DNA of 64,000 nt from Mucilaginibacter rubeus (GCF_014643835.1 NZ_BMKD01000006.1:124001-188000), one strand, 5' to 3'. Counted from the first letter of the stretch, positions 1 to 8,887 are shown. A program made the numbers and translations. Notes: generated by a model from the sequence alone, not told the origin.

Positions 1-1486
1 GTATTGGGCGGCGTTCCAATACCCGGTGCCATGTTTCTTCATGCCCGGTTGTGCTTAAAGCGGGCAACGGCATAGCCTGGGCAGGCTCATTTGCAACGAG
101 TTTGCCCTGCAGCGCGGTGCGGCAAAGGTTATAAGCCATTACAATAACACCCAGCAGGTATAATCCACCGCCTACAGAACGCATAACGTGCATAGGCAAT
201 ATGCGCATGGTGGTTTCCAAAAATGCCGGATATTTCAGAATTCCTTCGGGTGTAAACTCTTTAAGCATTAAACCCTGGGTAAAACCGGCCCAATACATTG
301 GCACGGCGTAAAACAGGATCCCGAGCGTGCCTATCCAAAAATGGAACGAGGCCATCTTCTTTGAATATAACTGCGTTTTATAAATACGCGGAATAAGCCA
401 GTAAAGGATGGCAAAGGTTAAAAAGCCGTTCCAGCCCAAAGCGCCAACGTGTACGTGAGCAATTATCCAATCGGTAAAGTGGCCTATGGCGTTCACCTGT
501 TTCAATGAAAGCATAGGACCTTCAAACGTGGCCATACCGTAAGCAGTTAAGCCAACTACCATAAACTTCAGGATCACATCATCGCGAACTTTATCCCAGG
601 CCCCTCGCAAGGTGAGCAAGCCATTGATCATGCCGCCCCAGCTTGGTGCTAACAGCATAATAGAAAAGGCCACACCTAATGACTGCGCCCAACCGGGTAG
701 CGTAGTGTATAGTAAATGGTGCGGGCCGGCCCAGATATATATAAAAATGAGCGCCCAAAAGTGCAGAATACTTAATTTATAGGAATAGATAGGCCTGTTG
801 GCCATTTTGGGCAAAAAGTAATACATCATGCCCAGGTATGGGGTGGTCAGGAAAAATGCCACCGCATTGTGGCCATACCACCATTGTACCAATGCATCCT
901 GTACGCCGGCATATACCATGTAGCTTTTAAAGGCTGATACCGGCAGTTCAAATGAATTTACAATGTGCAATACGGCTATGGTGACAAAGGTGGCTATGTA
1001 AAACCATATGGCCACATATAAATGCCGTTCGCGGCGTTTAAATATGGTACCAAACATATTAATGCCGAACACAACCCAGATAAGGGTAATGGCAATATCT
1101 ATTGGCCATTCAAGTTCGGCATATTCATGCGAGGTGGTTAAACCTAAGGGCAACGTAATAACAGCCGAAACAATGATGAGCTGCCAGCCCCAAAAGTGAA
1201 TTTGACTAAGAGCATCGCTAAACATCCGCGCTTTTAACAGCCGCTGTAATGAATAGTAAACACCCATAAAAATAGCGTTACCCACAAAAGCGAAGATCAC
1301 CGCATTGGTGTGTAAGGGCCTGATGCGGCCAAATGTAGTGTATTGGTTGCCCATGTTCATCCCCGGGCTATACAATTGTATGGCTACGATGAGGCCTACG
1401 GTCATCCCAATTATACCCCAGATCACCGTGGCGATACCAAAATTCCGGACGATCTTGTTGTCATAGTAAAAATTTTCGGGCTGCAT
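1..1486 (-). CDS. ccoN: cbb3-type cytochrome c oxidase subunit I, probably CcoNO fusion (partial, cut by left edge)
   Basis: This is the haem-copper subunit of the high-affinity terminal oxidase that reduces O2 at the inner membrane under low oxygen. About 495 residues are visible from the ATG at 1486 (MQPENFYYDNKIVRNFG). The translation is strongly hydrophobic, with the membrane segments and conserved histidines of CcoN (QWWYGHNAV, GPHHLLY, DWIIAHVHVGALGWNG). The frame is still open at base 1 and ends in WHRVLERRPI. In Bacteroidota the CcoO cytochrome c domain is commonly fused at this point, so a fusion is likely but lies outside the window. The gene sits downstream of ccoS and ccoI on the same strand, consistent with one ccoI-ccoS-ccoNO operon. 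Confidence 0.95.
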   Translation of the reverse strand, partial: MQPENFYYDNKIVRNFGIATVIWGIIGMTVGLIVAIQLYSPGMNMGNQYTTFGRIRPLHTNAVIFAFVGNAIFMGVYYSLQRLLKARMFSDALSQIHFWGWQLIIVSAVITLPLGLTTSHEYAELEWPIDIAITLIWVVFGINMFGTIFKRRERHLYVAIWFYIATFVTIAVLHIVNSFELPVSAFKSYMVYAGVQDALVQWWYGHNAVAFFLTTPYLGMMYYFLPKMANRPIYSYKLSILHFWALIFIYIWAGPHHLLYTTLPGWAQSLGVAFSIMLLAPSWGGMINGLLTLRGAWDKVRDDVILKFMVVGLTAYGMATFEGPMLSLKQVNAIGHFTDWIIAHVHVGALGWNGFLTFAILYWLIPRIYKTQLYSKKMASFHFWIGTLGILFYAVPMYWAGFTQGLMLKEFTPEGILKYPAFLETTMRILPMHVMRSVGGGLYLLGVIVMAYNLCRTALQGKLVANEPAQAMPLPALSTTGHEETWHRVLERRPI

Positions 1487-1572
1487 ATGATATTAAATAA
1501 TTTAATGGTGTAAAAGTATTGAGAGGCTGCCGCCGACAGAATGATGACGGTTTGCCTGAATAATGACATTGG

Positions 1573-1734
1573 TCATTTTTTATCTTTATCGGCCGGTTCA
1601 TCATCCAGCAGGATCCTTACCGATGGGGTATACAGATCATCATGCTGGCCGTTACGCTGCGCCCAAAAAAAAGCGCCTAAAAACACGAGTGCAAGCAGCA
1701 CGCTGCACCCGATCAGGAAATAAATAATGTTCAT
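1573..1734 (-). CDS. ccoS: cbb3 oxidase maturation protein CcoS (FixS family)
   Basis: A 53-residue protein starting MNIIYFLIGCSVLLALVF, with one N-terminal membrane segment, then a WAQRNGQHDDL stretch and an acidic/lysine tail. This is the size and layout of CcoS, which is needed to insert haem and copper into the cbb3 oxidase. Its ATG overlaps the stop codon of the upstream copper ATPase gene in an ATGA arrangement (1731-1734), so the two are translationally coupled. The oxidase subunit gene begins 87 bases further on. Position and length make the assignment firm although the sequence is short. Confidence 0.88.
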   Translation of the reverse strand: MNIIYFLIGCSVLLALVFLGAFFWAQRNGQHDDLYTPSVRILLDDEPADKDKK

Positions 1735-4115
1735 GATAATTTTCTTTTTTTAGCGGCGAGGTGTGTTGCTATGCTTGTGAACGAAATGATGGTTGCAGTA
1801 CTTAAAGGCATCAATATGGCCGCTATAAGCGGTGAAAGCCTGCCGCTTACAGCATAGCTTAATCCTAATAGGTTATAGCAAAGCGATATAAAAAACGAGA
1901 TGTGGATAATGGTGATACTATCCTTTGATAATTTAAGAAATGCGGGCAGCAACCTGAGCGAACGCCCATCTAAAATAGCATCGCTGCCGGGCGAAAAATT
2001 GTTAACGTTATCCGTAATAGCTATCCCCAAATCACTTTGTTTTAAAGCACCCGAATCATTCAAGCCATCACCTATCATCATTACCTTTTTACCGGCCAGC
2101 TGTAAAGCCTTTATAAAATCAAGCTTTTGCTGCGGCGATTGGTTAAACAGCATATATCCCTCCCCCTTAAAATAAGGCAGTAAATTTTTCCGCTCCCGGT
2201 CCTGGTCGCCTGATAACAAGTAAATTTTATAATCCGCGGCCAGCCGCGCAATATCTTCAAGCCCTTCGCGATACTTGTTAACAAAGCTGAAATAACCGGC
2301 GTATCGCCCGTTAATCATCAGGTGTACTTCGGTTGATTTTGCGATGTCTACTCCTCCTGTTAAAAACGACTGGCTGCCCACCTGAACATTATGCCCATCA
2401 ACCCAGGCAGTGATACCTTTTCCGGCTATTTCCCGGTAATTACTTACCCGAAGTTTTTCTGCGCCCTTGAGGTAATCGCAAATCTGAACGCTTAAGGGAT
2501 GCGCCGAATTACTGCAAATGCTGTATATGAGTTGTTCATCGTAACTGCTTAGCTGCGCATTGTTGCTTACACCGTTTTCGCCGCCAATAGTAATGGTGCC
2601 GGTTTTATCTAAAACGATGGTATTGATACGGGCCAGCTGTTCAACAACGGCGGTGTTTTTGAGGTAGAAAAAATTACGATCAAAAACGCTGAGCGCCGCC
2701 GACATAGTGAACGGAGTACTTAAGGCCAGTGCACAGGGGCAGGCAACAATCAACACAGCTGTAAATGCCGAAAAAGCACGGTAAACATCGACCGGCAGCC
2801 AAAAAACTAATGAACCCAATGCAATCACCAGTAAAACAATGCTGAAATACTTACTTACCTTTTGGTTAAAGGTTTGCATCCGGTTGTCCTGGCTACGGCT
2901 AAAAGCTTCATTGTTCCACAATTGGGTAAGGTAGCTTTGTGATACTGGTTTAATTACCTCCAATTCAATAGCTTCGCCCATTTGCCGGCCACCGGCATAA
3001 ACCACTTCGCCCCAAACCTTTGTCACGGGAGCTGATTCGCCGGTAACAAAGCTAAAATCAATCCGCGCTTCGCCATTTAGTAATATCGCATCGGCCGGAA
3101 TAATCTCATTACTACGAATGCGGATCCGCTGACCTACTTTCAGGGCTGATAAGGGCAGCGGCTTTTCGATACCGTTCTCAACAATCTGTACGGCAACAGG
3201 GAAAAACGAACGGTAGTCACGCTCAAAAGAGATATGGTAATAGGTTTTTCGCTGAACAAATTTACCTACCAGTAAAAAAAACACCAGCCCACAAAGCGTA
3301 TCGGCAAACCCAGCCCCCGCATGGGTTAGTACCTCAATCAGCGTACGCAAAAAAAGCACGGCTATGCCCAGCGCCAGCGGAAAATCGATATTCAATATCT
3401 TATTACGCAGATTTGTGTAGGCCGATTGGAAATATTCCCTACCGCAGTAAAAAACAACCGGCAACGAAAACAGCACGTTCAACCAGCCAAAAAAATGCCT
3501 GAAAGTTTGCTCATATTCCGACAATCCCAAATACTCGGGAAAACTAAGCAGCATCACATTTCCAAAACAAAACCCAGCTACTGCTATCTTTTTTACAAGA
3601 TTATCGCCAGCACCGGTTTGTTGTTTTTTAATAACATCCTGGAGGTTAATAAGTGGCTCATAGCCGATATCAACCAACAGCTCCACAACCTGCCTTAAAC
3701 TTATCTCCCTGTTATTAAAGCGCAGGTTTACCTGTTTCTTTAAAAAGTCAATCCGGCTGTAATAAATGGCAGGGTTAAACCTATGTAACTGCTCAAGCAG
3801 CCAAATACAGGAGCTGCAATGGATATAAGGAATATAAAGCGTTAGTATAGTAATATTTTCGTCTGTAAAATCAACCAGGTCGGCCATGATCGAAGGATCA
3901 TCAAGGTATTCAAATCGCTTTTCCACAAGGGTCCGGGTTGCGCCGGGGTGTTCATTATAACTGTAGTAGTTACATAACCCACTATTGGATAGCACTTTAT
4001 AAACACCTTTACAGCCAGCACAGCAAAAATCTTTGCCATCTAATACATAATGATCTTTATCACAATCATTACCACAGTGGTAACAGGTAGTTTGGGTAAG
4101 TATATTTACAGCCAT
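1731..4115 (-). CDS. ccoI: copper-translocating P-type ATPase CcoI/FixI
   Basis: Inner-membrane P1B-type ATPase that supplies copper for cbb3 oxidase assembly. From the start chosen here (MAVNILTQTTCYHCG) it has a cysteine-rich N-terminal metal region (CYHCGNDC, FCCAGCKGVY), an HMA-like domain with HCSSC, paired membrane helices, the VACPCALALS ion-channel motif, the phosphorylation motif DKTGTIT and the hinge GDGLNDSGAL. The frame stays open to an ATG at 4208. I prefer 4115 because residues upstream of it do not resemble the family and because an Fnr-like palindrome lies at 4189-4200, inside the longer version. The order ccoI-ccoS-ccoN supports the role. Confidence 0.93.
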   Translation of the reverse strand: MAVNILTQTTCYHCGNDCDKDHYVLDGKDFCCAGCKGVYKVLSNSGLCNYYSYNEHPGATRTLVEKRFEYLDDPSIMADLVDFTDENITILTLYIPYIHCSSCIWLLEQLHRFNPAIYYSRIDFLKKQVNLRFNNREISLRQVVELLVDIGYEPLINLQDVIKKQQTGAGDNLVKKIAVAGFCFGNVMLLSFPEYLGLSEYEQTFRHFFGWLNVLFSLPVVFYCGREYFQSAYTNLRNKILNIDFPLALGIAVLFLRTLIEVLTHAGAGFADTLCGLVFFLLVGKFVQRKTYYHISFERDYRSFFPVAVQIVENGIEKPLPLSALKVGQRIRIRSNEIIPADAILLNGEARIDFSFVTGESAPVTKVWGEVVYAGGRQMGEAIELEVIKPVSQSYLTQLWNNEAFSRSQDNRMQTFNQKVSKYFSIVLLVIALGSLVFWLPVDVYRAFSAFTAVLIVACPCALALSTPFTMSAALSVFDRNFFYLKNTAVVEQLARINTIVLDKTGTITIGGENGVSNNAQLSSYDEQLIYSICSNSAHPLSVQICDYLKGAEKLRVSNYREIAGKGITAWVDGHNVQVGSQSFLTGGVDIAKSTEVHLMINGRYAGYFSFVNKYREGLEDIARLAADYKIYLLSGDQDRERKNLLPYFKGEGYMLFNQSPQQKLDFIKALQLAGKKVMMIGDGLNDSGALKQSDLGIAITDNVNNFSPGSDAILDGRSLRLLPAFLKLSKDSITIIHISFFISLCYNLLGLSYAVSGRLSPLIAAILMPLSTATIISFTSIATHLAAKKRKLS

Positions 4116-4187
4116 TGATGATCTATTTATAAGATCAAAAATGGCTGTAATCCGGCACCTGAAAAATGATGGCTGTTGGATGGAAAA

Positions 4188-4201
4188 GTGATGAGTATCA
4201 T
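4188..4201. promoter_or_regulatory. Fnr/Crp-like palindrome upstream of ccoI
   Basis: The sequence g-TGAT-gagt-ATCA-t matches the Fnr core half sites (TGAT-N4-ATCA) exactly. Its centre is about 80 bases upstream of the preferred ccoI start. The same core occurs before queD, adhP and ompW. A further exact match at 4051-4062 lies inside the ccoI coding region and may be chance. Confidence 0.6.
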
Positions 4202-4273
4202 TTTTCACAGCTAAAAAACAAAGAGTAACACGCGTTACTATGTGATCTTATACGCTCCCTCCCATCTCCTGTT

Positions 4274-5152
4274 TTAGAAATGCAACGGCGGAAGCCCTTC
4301 AGGCAACACCAGCAGAGGTATTTCAATATGATGCGAAAGTTTTTTAGTATAACTGATACCAAACAAACGCTCAAGGGGATTAACTTTACGGTGTACCATC
4401 ACCAGCATATCGATCACTCCGTGTTCGCTGAGCCAATCGAGCCCGCGCATTATACCCGTACCTTTAATGTGCCTGTAATAAATTTTAGGATAGTTGGCTT
4501 TACAGGTAACTTCATTTAAAAAAGCTTCTGCCTCCTTTTTTTCATCACCTGTTTCATATTTCTCGTCGGTTACATGGGCTATCAATAGCTCTGCATTAAA
4601 ATAACGTGCCAGGCTTGCCACCGAATGGATCATTTCTATATCGCTGTTGTTCAAATCGGTAGCGAAAGCTATTTTGGTTACAGGGTGATATTTTGCTTGC
4701 GATGGGATGAGTAAAACCGGAAAGGCGGCATCGCTGATCATATCCTGCGTGTTGCTGCCCAAAAAAAATCTGCTCATAGCCCCCGCTCCCGACATGCCCA
4801 TAACAACCATTACGCTCTTTTCTTCATCTATTTTGCCTGTTACTACATCAATTACCTCGCCTACGTCACAACAGGTATTAATAACACTATGGCCCGCACC
4901 CGCTTTGGCGTAAGGAGTTTCCTGTTGTAAGGTTACAGAAAGTTGTTCCAATTCCTTATCTGCATCTGCTTTGAGCGATGTATAATCCTCTAAAGGCCAG
5001 GCTACCTGCGCTGCCATGGGCGTTTCTGAAGGTATTTTAATGGCATGACATAATATCAAGCCCGCTTTTATATTTTGCGCAAGGTTTATAGCATAGCTCG
5101 CGGCGTTTTTTGCAGGTTCCGAAAAATCGGTGGGTACTAAAATAGTTTTCAT
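4274..5152 (-). CDS. universal stress protein, tandem UspA domains
   Basis: A 292-residue cytoplasmic protein of two tandem UspA domains (MKTILVPTDFSEPAKNAA begins the first). The first domain ends with the ATP-binding signature G-2x-G-9x-G-S, seen as GMSGAGAMSRFFLGS. The second domain (from about residue 155, KIAFATDLNNSD) ends MVHRKVNPLERLFG, which lacks the glycine-rich signature, so only the first half is likely to bind nucleotide. It lies between the cbb3 operon and a small gene that starts just upstream and may be cotranscribed. Bacteroidota often place Usp genes among oxygen-limitation genes, which fits here. Exact function is unknown. Confidence 0.92.
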   Translation of the reverse strand: MKTILVPTDFSEPAKNAASYAINLAQNIKAGLILCHAIKIPSETPMAAQVAWPLEDYTSLKADADKELEQLSVTLQQETPYAKAGAGHSVINTCCDVGEVIDVVTGKIDEEKSVMVVMGMSGAGAMSRFFLGSNTQDMISDAAFPVLLIPSQAKYHPVTKIAFATDLNNSDIEMIHSVASLARYFNAELLIAHVTDEKYETGDEKKEAEAFLNEVTCKANYPKIYYRHIKGTGIMRGLDWLSEHGVIDMLVMVHRKVNPLERLFGISYTKKLSHHIEIPLLVLPEGLPPLHF

Positions 5153-5167
5153 GGCTTAAAGGATTGA

Positions 5168-5359
5168 TTAATGGATATGATTAATGTTTTCTATGATTCG
5201 TTCGATATTGTATAGCTGGCTCTCAACTCGGTTATCAAGGTTATATATGCCGTAATATTTAACCGGCTGCCCGTCAATAATAACCGCTGTATAACTATCA
5301 TTTTTTTGCAGGTGTATTCTAAAAACAACAGGTATTTTATCGCTTTCAAGTGTTTTCAT
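5168..5359 (-). CDS. small hypothetical protein upstream of usp
   Basis: I do not recognise a family. From the ATG at 5359 it encodes 63 residues beginning MKTLESDKIPVVFRIH, with alternating hydrophobic and charged residues and no signal peptide or membrane segment. An in-frame ATG at 5422 would add 21 residues. The shorter form leaves room for a palindrome TGAC-gatt-GTCA at 5410-5421 that could be an operator. It ends 15 bases before the universal stress protein start, so cotranscription is likely. Confidence 0.55.
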   Translation of the reverse strand: MKTLESDKIPVVFRIHLQKNDSYTAVIIDGQPVKYYGIYNLDNRVESQLYNIERIIENINHIH

Positions 5360-5605
5360 AACATCGTTCCTGACGATGTAAAGTTGCAGCACAGCGGGTG
5401 TTAAAATAGTGACGATTGTCATTTATCAATCTGATTGTCAACATCTATAAAACAACATCTAACCCCAAAAACCAATAATAAGAAACTATTTGCCGCGTAA
5501 AAAACTTGTACCGCATTGTGAACTTAAGGATACGGGTAAGTACTTCGAAAATCATTGCTGCCGGTATAGTAAATATAACCCGGAGATATTTTAACCAATG
5601 CGCGA

Positions 5606-5619
5606 GTGATTTCAATCAA
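5606..5619. promoter_or_regulatory. Fnr/Crp-like palindrome upstream of queD
   Basis: g-TGAT-ttca-ATCA-a, an exact TGAT-N4-ATCA core. It is centred about 92 bases before the queD ATG at 5705 and has no gene over it. It belongs to the set before ccoI, adhP and ompW. Confidence 0.55.
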
Positions 5620-5704
5620 CGAATAAAGAAATACAGATCATTTTATCAGAGTACTCTCCGCGCTTCTTTTGCCCGCAAACTAAAAACCGCAAAAAGCGTA
5701 TTAT

Positions 5705-6061
5705 ATGATCATTTACAAAAGCTTCACTTTCGATTCTGCACATTTTTTACCCAACGTTCCGCCGCACCACAAATGCAGGAACATACATGGCCATACCTAC
5801 CATTTAACAGTTTATTTTGAAGGCGAGGTAACAACACCCGAAGGATGGGTGCTTGACTTCGCCCTGATCAAAAACGCGGTTAAACCAATGGTTGATCAGT
5901 TGGACCATACCATTCTGAACGAGGTCCCTGGTTTGGAAAACCCCACGGCCGAAAACCTGGCCGTATGGATCTGGAACAGCATAACAGGAAAATTGGATGG
6001 GCTTACTAAAATTGAATTGAAAGAAACGCCGACATCCGGCGTAATTTATGAAGGAAAATAG
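5705..6061 (+). CDS. queD: 6-carboxytetrahydropterin synthase QueD
   Basis: Converts dihydroneopterin triphosphate to 6-carboxy-5,6,7,8-tetrahydropterin, the second step of queuosine/7-deazapurine synthesis (family knowledge). The protein is 118 residues, typical for QueD. Visible zinc ligands are H13 (FDSAHFL), H28 and H30 (NIHGH). Catalytic residues are C24, D67, H68 (LDH) and E107 (KETPTSG). The NPTAENLA motif is also present. The start is the first ATG matching the family N-terminus. No other queuosine gene is adjacent. Its placement among low-oxygen genes with an Fnr-like box is unusual. Confidence 0.94.
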   Translation: MIIYKSFTFDSAHFLPNVPPHHKCRNIHGHTYHLTVYFEGEVTTPEGWVLDFALIKNAVKPMVDQLDHTILNEVPGLENPTAENLAVWIWNSITGKLDGLTKIELKETPTSGVIYEGK

Positions 6062-6133
6062 CGTAGTTATCTATCCCATCTTGTATTTTCATGCAATCTC
6101 CCTCAGGTTGAATGTGCCATATCATAACAGCAG

Positions 6134-6147
6134 GTGATTTTGATCAC
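6134..6147. promoter_or_regulatory. Fnr/Crp-like palindrome upstream of adhP
   Basis: g-TGAT-tttg-ATCA-c, an exact Fnr-type core with an additional g/c pair outside, centred about 76 bases before the adhP ATG. Part of the four-site set in 4-7.5 kb. Confidence 0.6.
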
Positions 6148-6216
6148 TATTTAAGCGGCTAAATTCCGCAAGCTTTGTATTAATAAAAAAATCATTAGTC
6201 ATAAGCCATTGAAAAT

Positions 6217-7251
6217 ATGATACCTAAAAAAATGAAAGCCGCCGTAGTGCACGAATTTGGCCAGCCTTTGCAAATAGAAGAAATGCCGGTACGCGAACCG
6301 GGCCGGCACGAGATACTGGTTAAAGTAATAGCCAGTGGTGTTTGCCATACCGACCTGCACGCGGCAGACGGCGACTGGCCGGTTAAACCCAAAATGCCGC
6401 TGATTCCCGGCCATGAGGCTATTGGTTATGTAGTAGCGCTTGGCCCTGATGTTAAAGGCCTGAAGGAAGGTGATATTGTGGGTGTACCCTGGCTGTACAG
6501 CGCCTGTGGATGCTGCGAATTTTGTATTACGGGTTGGGAAACCTTATGTAACGACCAGCGAAATGGCGGCTATAGCGTTGACGGCGGTTATGCAGAATAT
6601 GTGGTGGCCGATTCCCGTTATGTTGGGCATTTCCCGGCAGGCTCGGATTGTACCGCGATGGCACCGATCATTTGCGCAGGTGTTACCGTTTACAAAGGCC
6701 TTAAAGAAACGGAAACCAAACCCGGCGAATGGGTAGCTATTTCCGGCATAGGTGGCCTTGGGCACTTAGCTGTACAATATGCCAAAGCCATGGGCATGCA
6801 TGTTGCGGCTATTGATGTAGACGATACAAAACTGGAATTAGCTAAAAACCTTGGCGCCGAGTTAACAGTTAATGCCAGAACTACCGACCCTGGCGCGTTT
6901 TTACAAAAAGAAACAGGGGGGATGCATGGCGTGTTGGTTACCGCTGTATCACCCATCGCGTTTAAACAAGGCATATCCGCGTTAAGAAGAAAAGGGACTA
7001 TCGCGCTGAATGGATTACCGCCCGGTAGTTTCGACCTCCCCATATTTGAAACCGTGTTGAACCGCTATACCATCAGGGGATCAATTGTAGGCACTCGTAA
7101 AGATCTGCAGGAAGCTATCGAGTTCGCCGTGGAAGGAAAAGTTAAAGCCACCATACATACCGCGAAGTTAGAAGACATCAATACAGTTTTGGCCGACCTG
7201 AAAAATGGTAAGGTAGACGGCCGGGTTGTACTTGAAATAGCTAAACCCTAA
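6217..7251 (+). CDS. adhP: zinc-dependent alcohol dehydrogenase AdhP
   Basis: A 344-residue cytosolic medium-chain dehydrogenase that interconverts primary alcohols and aldehydes with NAD(H). Catalytic zinc ligands are C43 (SGVCHTD) and H66/E67 (GHEAIG). The structural zinc site is C97, C100, C103 and C111. The Rossmann glycine motif GIGGLGHLAVQYA follows. Length and motifs match the AdhP group. It is monocistronic: a strong hairpin terminator follows and an Fnr-like box precedes it. Together with the neighbouring cbb3 oxidase this suggests ethanol/aldehyde metabolism under oxygen limitation (inference). Confidence 0.94.
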   Translation: MIPKKMKAAVVHEFGQPLQIEEMPVREPGRHEILVKVIASGVCHTDLHAADGDWPVKPKMPLIPGHEAIGYVVALGPDVKGLKEGDIVGVPWLYSACGCCEFCITGWETLCNDQRNGGYSVDGGYAEYVVADSRYVGHFPAGSDCTAMAPIICAGVTVYKGLKETETKPGEWVAISGIGGLGHLAVQYAKAMGMHVAAIDVDDTKLELAKNLGAELTVNARTTDPGAFLQKETGGMHGVLVTAVSPIAFKQGISALRRKGTIALNGLPPGSFDLPIFETVLNRYTIRGSIVGTRKDLQEAIEFAVEGKVKATIHTAKLEDINTVLADLKNGKVDGRVVLEIAKP

Positions 7252-7346
7252 TCTGCAAATAACAAAAACTTTTACCGCAGGCCGGATCAAACTGCTCATT
7301 GACGCAATATACCGTACCTAAGCGCCTCCTCAAACTAAGTTACAAT

Positions 7347-7377
7347 AAAAAGATCCGCTCCCTGGGCGGATCTTTTT
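7347..7377. terminator. intrinsic terminator after adhP
   Basis: A perfect 12-base stem (AAAAAGATCCGC pairing with GCGGATCTTTTT) around a 7-base loop, ending in a T run. A-tract and T-tract flank both sides. Confidence 0.9.
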
Positions 7378-7446
7378 ATTGCGGGCAACGTCAGCATTAT
7401 ACTCGTTTCCGGGTTGCTATCCGGTAATAAACCGGGTAAACGTGAA

Positions 7447-7460
7447 ATGATAAGTATCAT
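7447..7460. promoter_or_regulatory. Fnr/Crp-like palindrome upstream of the OmpW-like gene
   Basis: a-TGAT-aagt-ATCA-t, palindromic including the outer a/t pair, centred about 83 bases before the preferred ATG at 7537. In E. coli ompW is Fnr-dependent (established), which makes the site plausible. Confidence 0.6.
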
Positions 7461-7536
7461 GAGAACAACTGTTTCCTGTCAGGCAAAATTTATCACCTGC
7501 GGGATACATTTGACCCATAATTTAATACAAATCATT

Positions 7537-8226
7537 ATGAAAAAGATTTTCTTTACTACCGTAATCTTATTTTTATTAAACGGGATAACCGCTTTCGCTC
7601 AGCAAAAAAATGAATGGGACATCCGCATCAGGGCAATTGGGGTTATCCCCCAGGAAAGCGCGGCGATAGGCGTCATCGGCGGAGATATAAACATTTCCAA
7701 TACTGTTGTTCCCGAGCTCGATTTCACCTACTTTTTTGCCAAAAATTTTTCTGCAGAATTAATCCTGGCGACAACAAAACACCAGGTAAAAACAAAAGGC
7801 TCCAACCTGAGTGCTATTGGTGCCGGCTCTTCGGCCGATGTTGATCTCGGTAAAGTATGGTTGCTTCCGCCTACGCTTACTTTGCAATATCATTTGCCCA
7901 CAGGTACCCTTTTTAAACCCTATATCGGCGCGGGGCTTAACTACACTATTTTTTACAATGCCGATAAAGGTCCAACCGTAGGCGGCATTGATTACAACAA
8001 CAGTTTTGCTTTTGCAACTCAGTTGGGTGCTGATTTCGATATCAGTAAAAAAGTATTCTTGAATATTGATCTGAAGAAAATATTTCTCTCTACCGATGTA
8101 AAGGTTGATGCATCCAATTTAACGCCTGCGGGCAAACCCGAACTTGCGCCGGTTTTGAAAAACATACCGGCTGATGTAAAAATCAGGCCATGGATCATCG
8201 GCGTAGGTATGGGTTACCGTTTTTAA
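7537..8226 (+). CDS. OmpW family outer-membrane protein
   Basis: A 229-residue secreted protein with a clear signal peptide (MKKIFFTTVILFLLNG, cleavage after AFAQ), then a small beta-barrel with OmpW features: VIPQESAAIG near the N-terminus, KVWLLPPTLTLQYHLP, KPYIGAGLNYT in the middle, and a terminal strand ending GVGMGYRF. The frame is open further upstream to 7414, but the signal peptide fixes the start at 7537. OmpW proteins form narrow hydrophobic channels in the outer membrane. An Fnr-like site lies upstream. Confidence 0.9.
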   Translation: MKKIFFTTVILFLLNGITAFAQQKNEWDIRIRAIGVIPQESAAIGVIGGDINISNTVVPELDFTYFFAKNFSAELILATTKHQVKTKGSNLSAIGAGSSADVDLGKVWLLPPTLTLQYHLPTGTLFKPYIGAGLNYTIFYNADKGPTVGGIDYNNSFAFATQLGADFDISKKVFLNIDLKKIFLSTDVKVDASNLTPAGKPELAPVLKNIPADVKIRPWIIGVGMGYRF

Positions 8227-8334
8227 TCCCTTATAGCAAGGGATACCCTGCGAAAGCCTGGTGTATGAAGACCACACCCAATCAAGAAAGAAATACGATT
8301 TCACGAAGCTAAGGGCAGAACAACTGTCTTATTA

Positions 8335-8538
8335 TTATATCGCCCAGTCATCGCTGTCTGTTTTGTTTATACGAAAAAGAATGCCCGATATCCAAAGCAA
8401 GGCGCCGGTGAGCAATAATTTCTGATTCATTTCGGGCAAGCGGTGACCTGGGCTGGTTAACCATAAAAACAATTCTGTCAATAACACCAGTATCGTGAGC
8501 ATACCGATGAGCATTTCACTCCATTGTTGCCTGTCCAT
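8335..8538 (-). CDS. small membrane protein, hypothetical
   Basis: A 67-residue protein starting MDRQQWSEMLIGML, with two predicted membrane segments (LIGMLTILVLLTELFLWL and KLLLTGALLWISGILF) joined by a polar loop; short charged tail. The start at 8538 overlaps the end of the upstream gene (stop at 8516) by 23 bases, so the two are probably coupled. An upstream ATG at 8586 is possible but would lie deep inside the neighbour. Function unknown. Confidence 0.6.
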   Translation of the reverse strand: MDRQQWSEMLIGMLTILVLLTELFLWLTSPGHRLPEMNQKLLLTGALLWISGILFRINKTDSDDWAI

Positions 8539-8830
8539 ATCCGTTAAATTCTGTGAGGTTTTTCTGCCGGAAGATACCCCGGACAATCAATTTGATATTG
8601 CAGGTTAGCTCCTCAAGAGTACAGGATATCGACTTAATTTTTACCGGGATTTCACCCGTCGTTTCCATCAGGTCGATATGAAGTAAATCGGAGCCCGAAT
8701 GTTCTCTGCCCTTAAAGCTGTCAAAAAGCAGGTCGGCGAAATTTCGGTCATTACCTAAAAAATACTGTCCATAACTATCAAATCCTGCCGGTGTTCTAAC
8801 GCTCAGCAAAATATAAAACCCGAGTTCCAT
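8516..8830 (-). CDS. conserved hypothetical protein
   Basis: 104 residues, soluble, beginning MELGFYILLSVRTPAGFD. The GQYFLGNDRNFADLLFDSFKG stretch looks like a short globular domain I have seen only as a hypothetical in Bacteroidota, and the second half is beta-rich (IPVKIKSISC, CNIKLIVRGIF). No signal peptide. It lies directly downstream of hsp20, separated by a hairpin, and overlaps the small membrane protein gene that follows. Confidence 0.65.
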   Translation of the reverse strand: MELGFYILLSVRTPAGFDSYGQYFLGNDRNFADLLFDSFKGREHSGSDLLHIDLMETTGEIPVKIKSISCTLEELTCNIKLIVRGIFRQKNLTEFNGYGQATME

Positions 8831-8843
8831 AGCTATAAATTAA

Positions 8844-8867
8844 AGGCTCCTGCTTTAACAGGAGCCT
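8844..8867 (-). terminator. terminator hairpin after hsp20
   Basis: A 9-base perfect stem AGGCTCCTG / CAGGAGCCT with a 6-base loop. On the minus strand it is followed by TTTAATTT. It lies between hsp20 and the downstream hypothetical gene. Confidence 0.7.
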
Positions 8868-8887
8868 CATTTAAAAAACTAATCCAC

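Noticed and set aside
4051-4062. TGAT-N4-ATCA match inside ccoI
   Set aside because: It lies in coding sequence about 60 bases after the start codon; kept only as a note because position does not support an operator.
5506-5704. Open frame upstream of queD starting at 5506
   Set aside because: It overlaps queD in another frame, is basic and unlike any protein, and covers the Fnr-like box. Treated as spacer.
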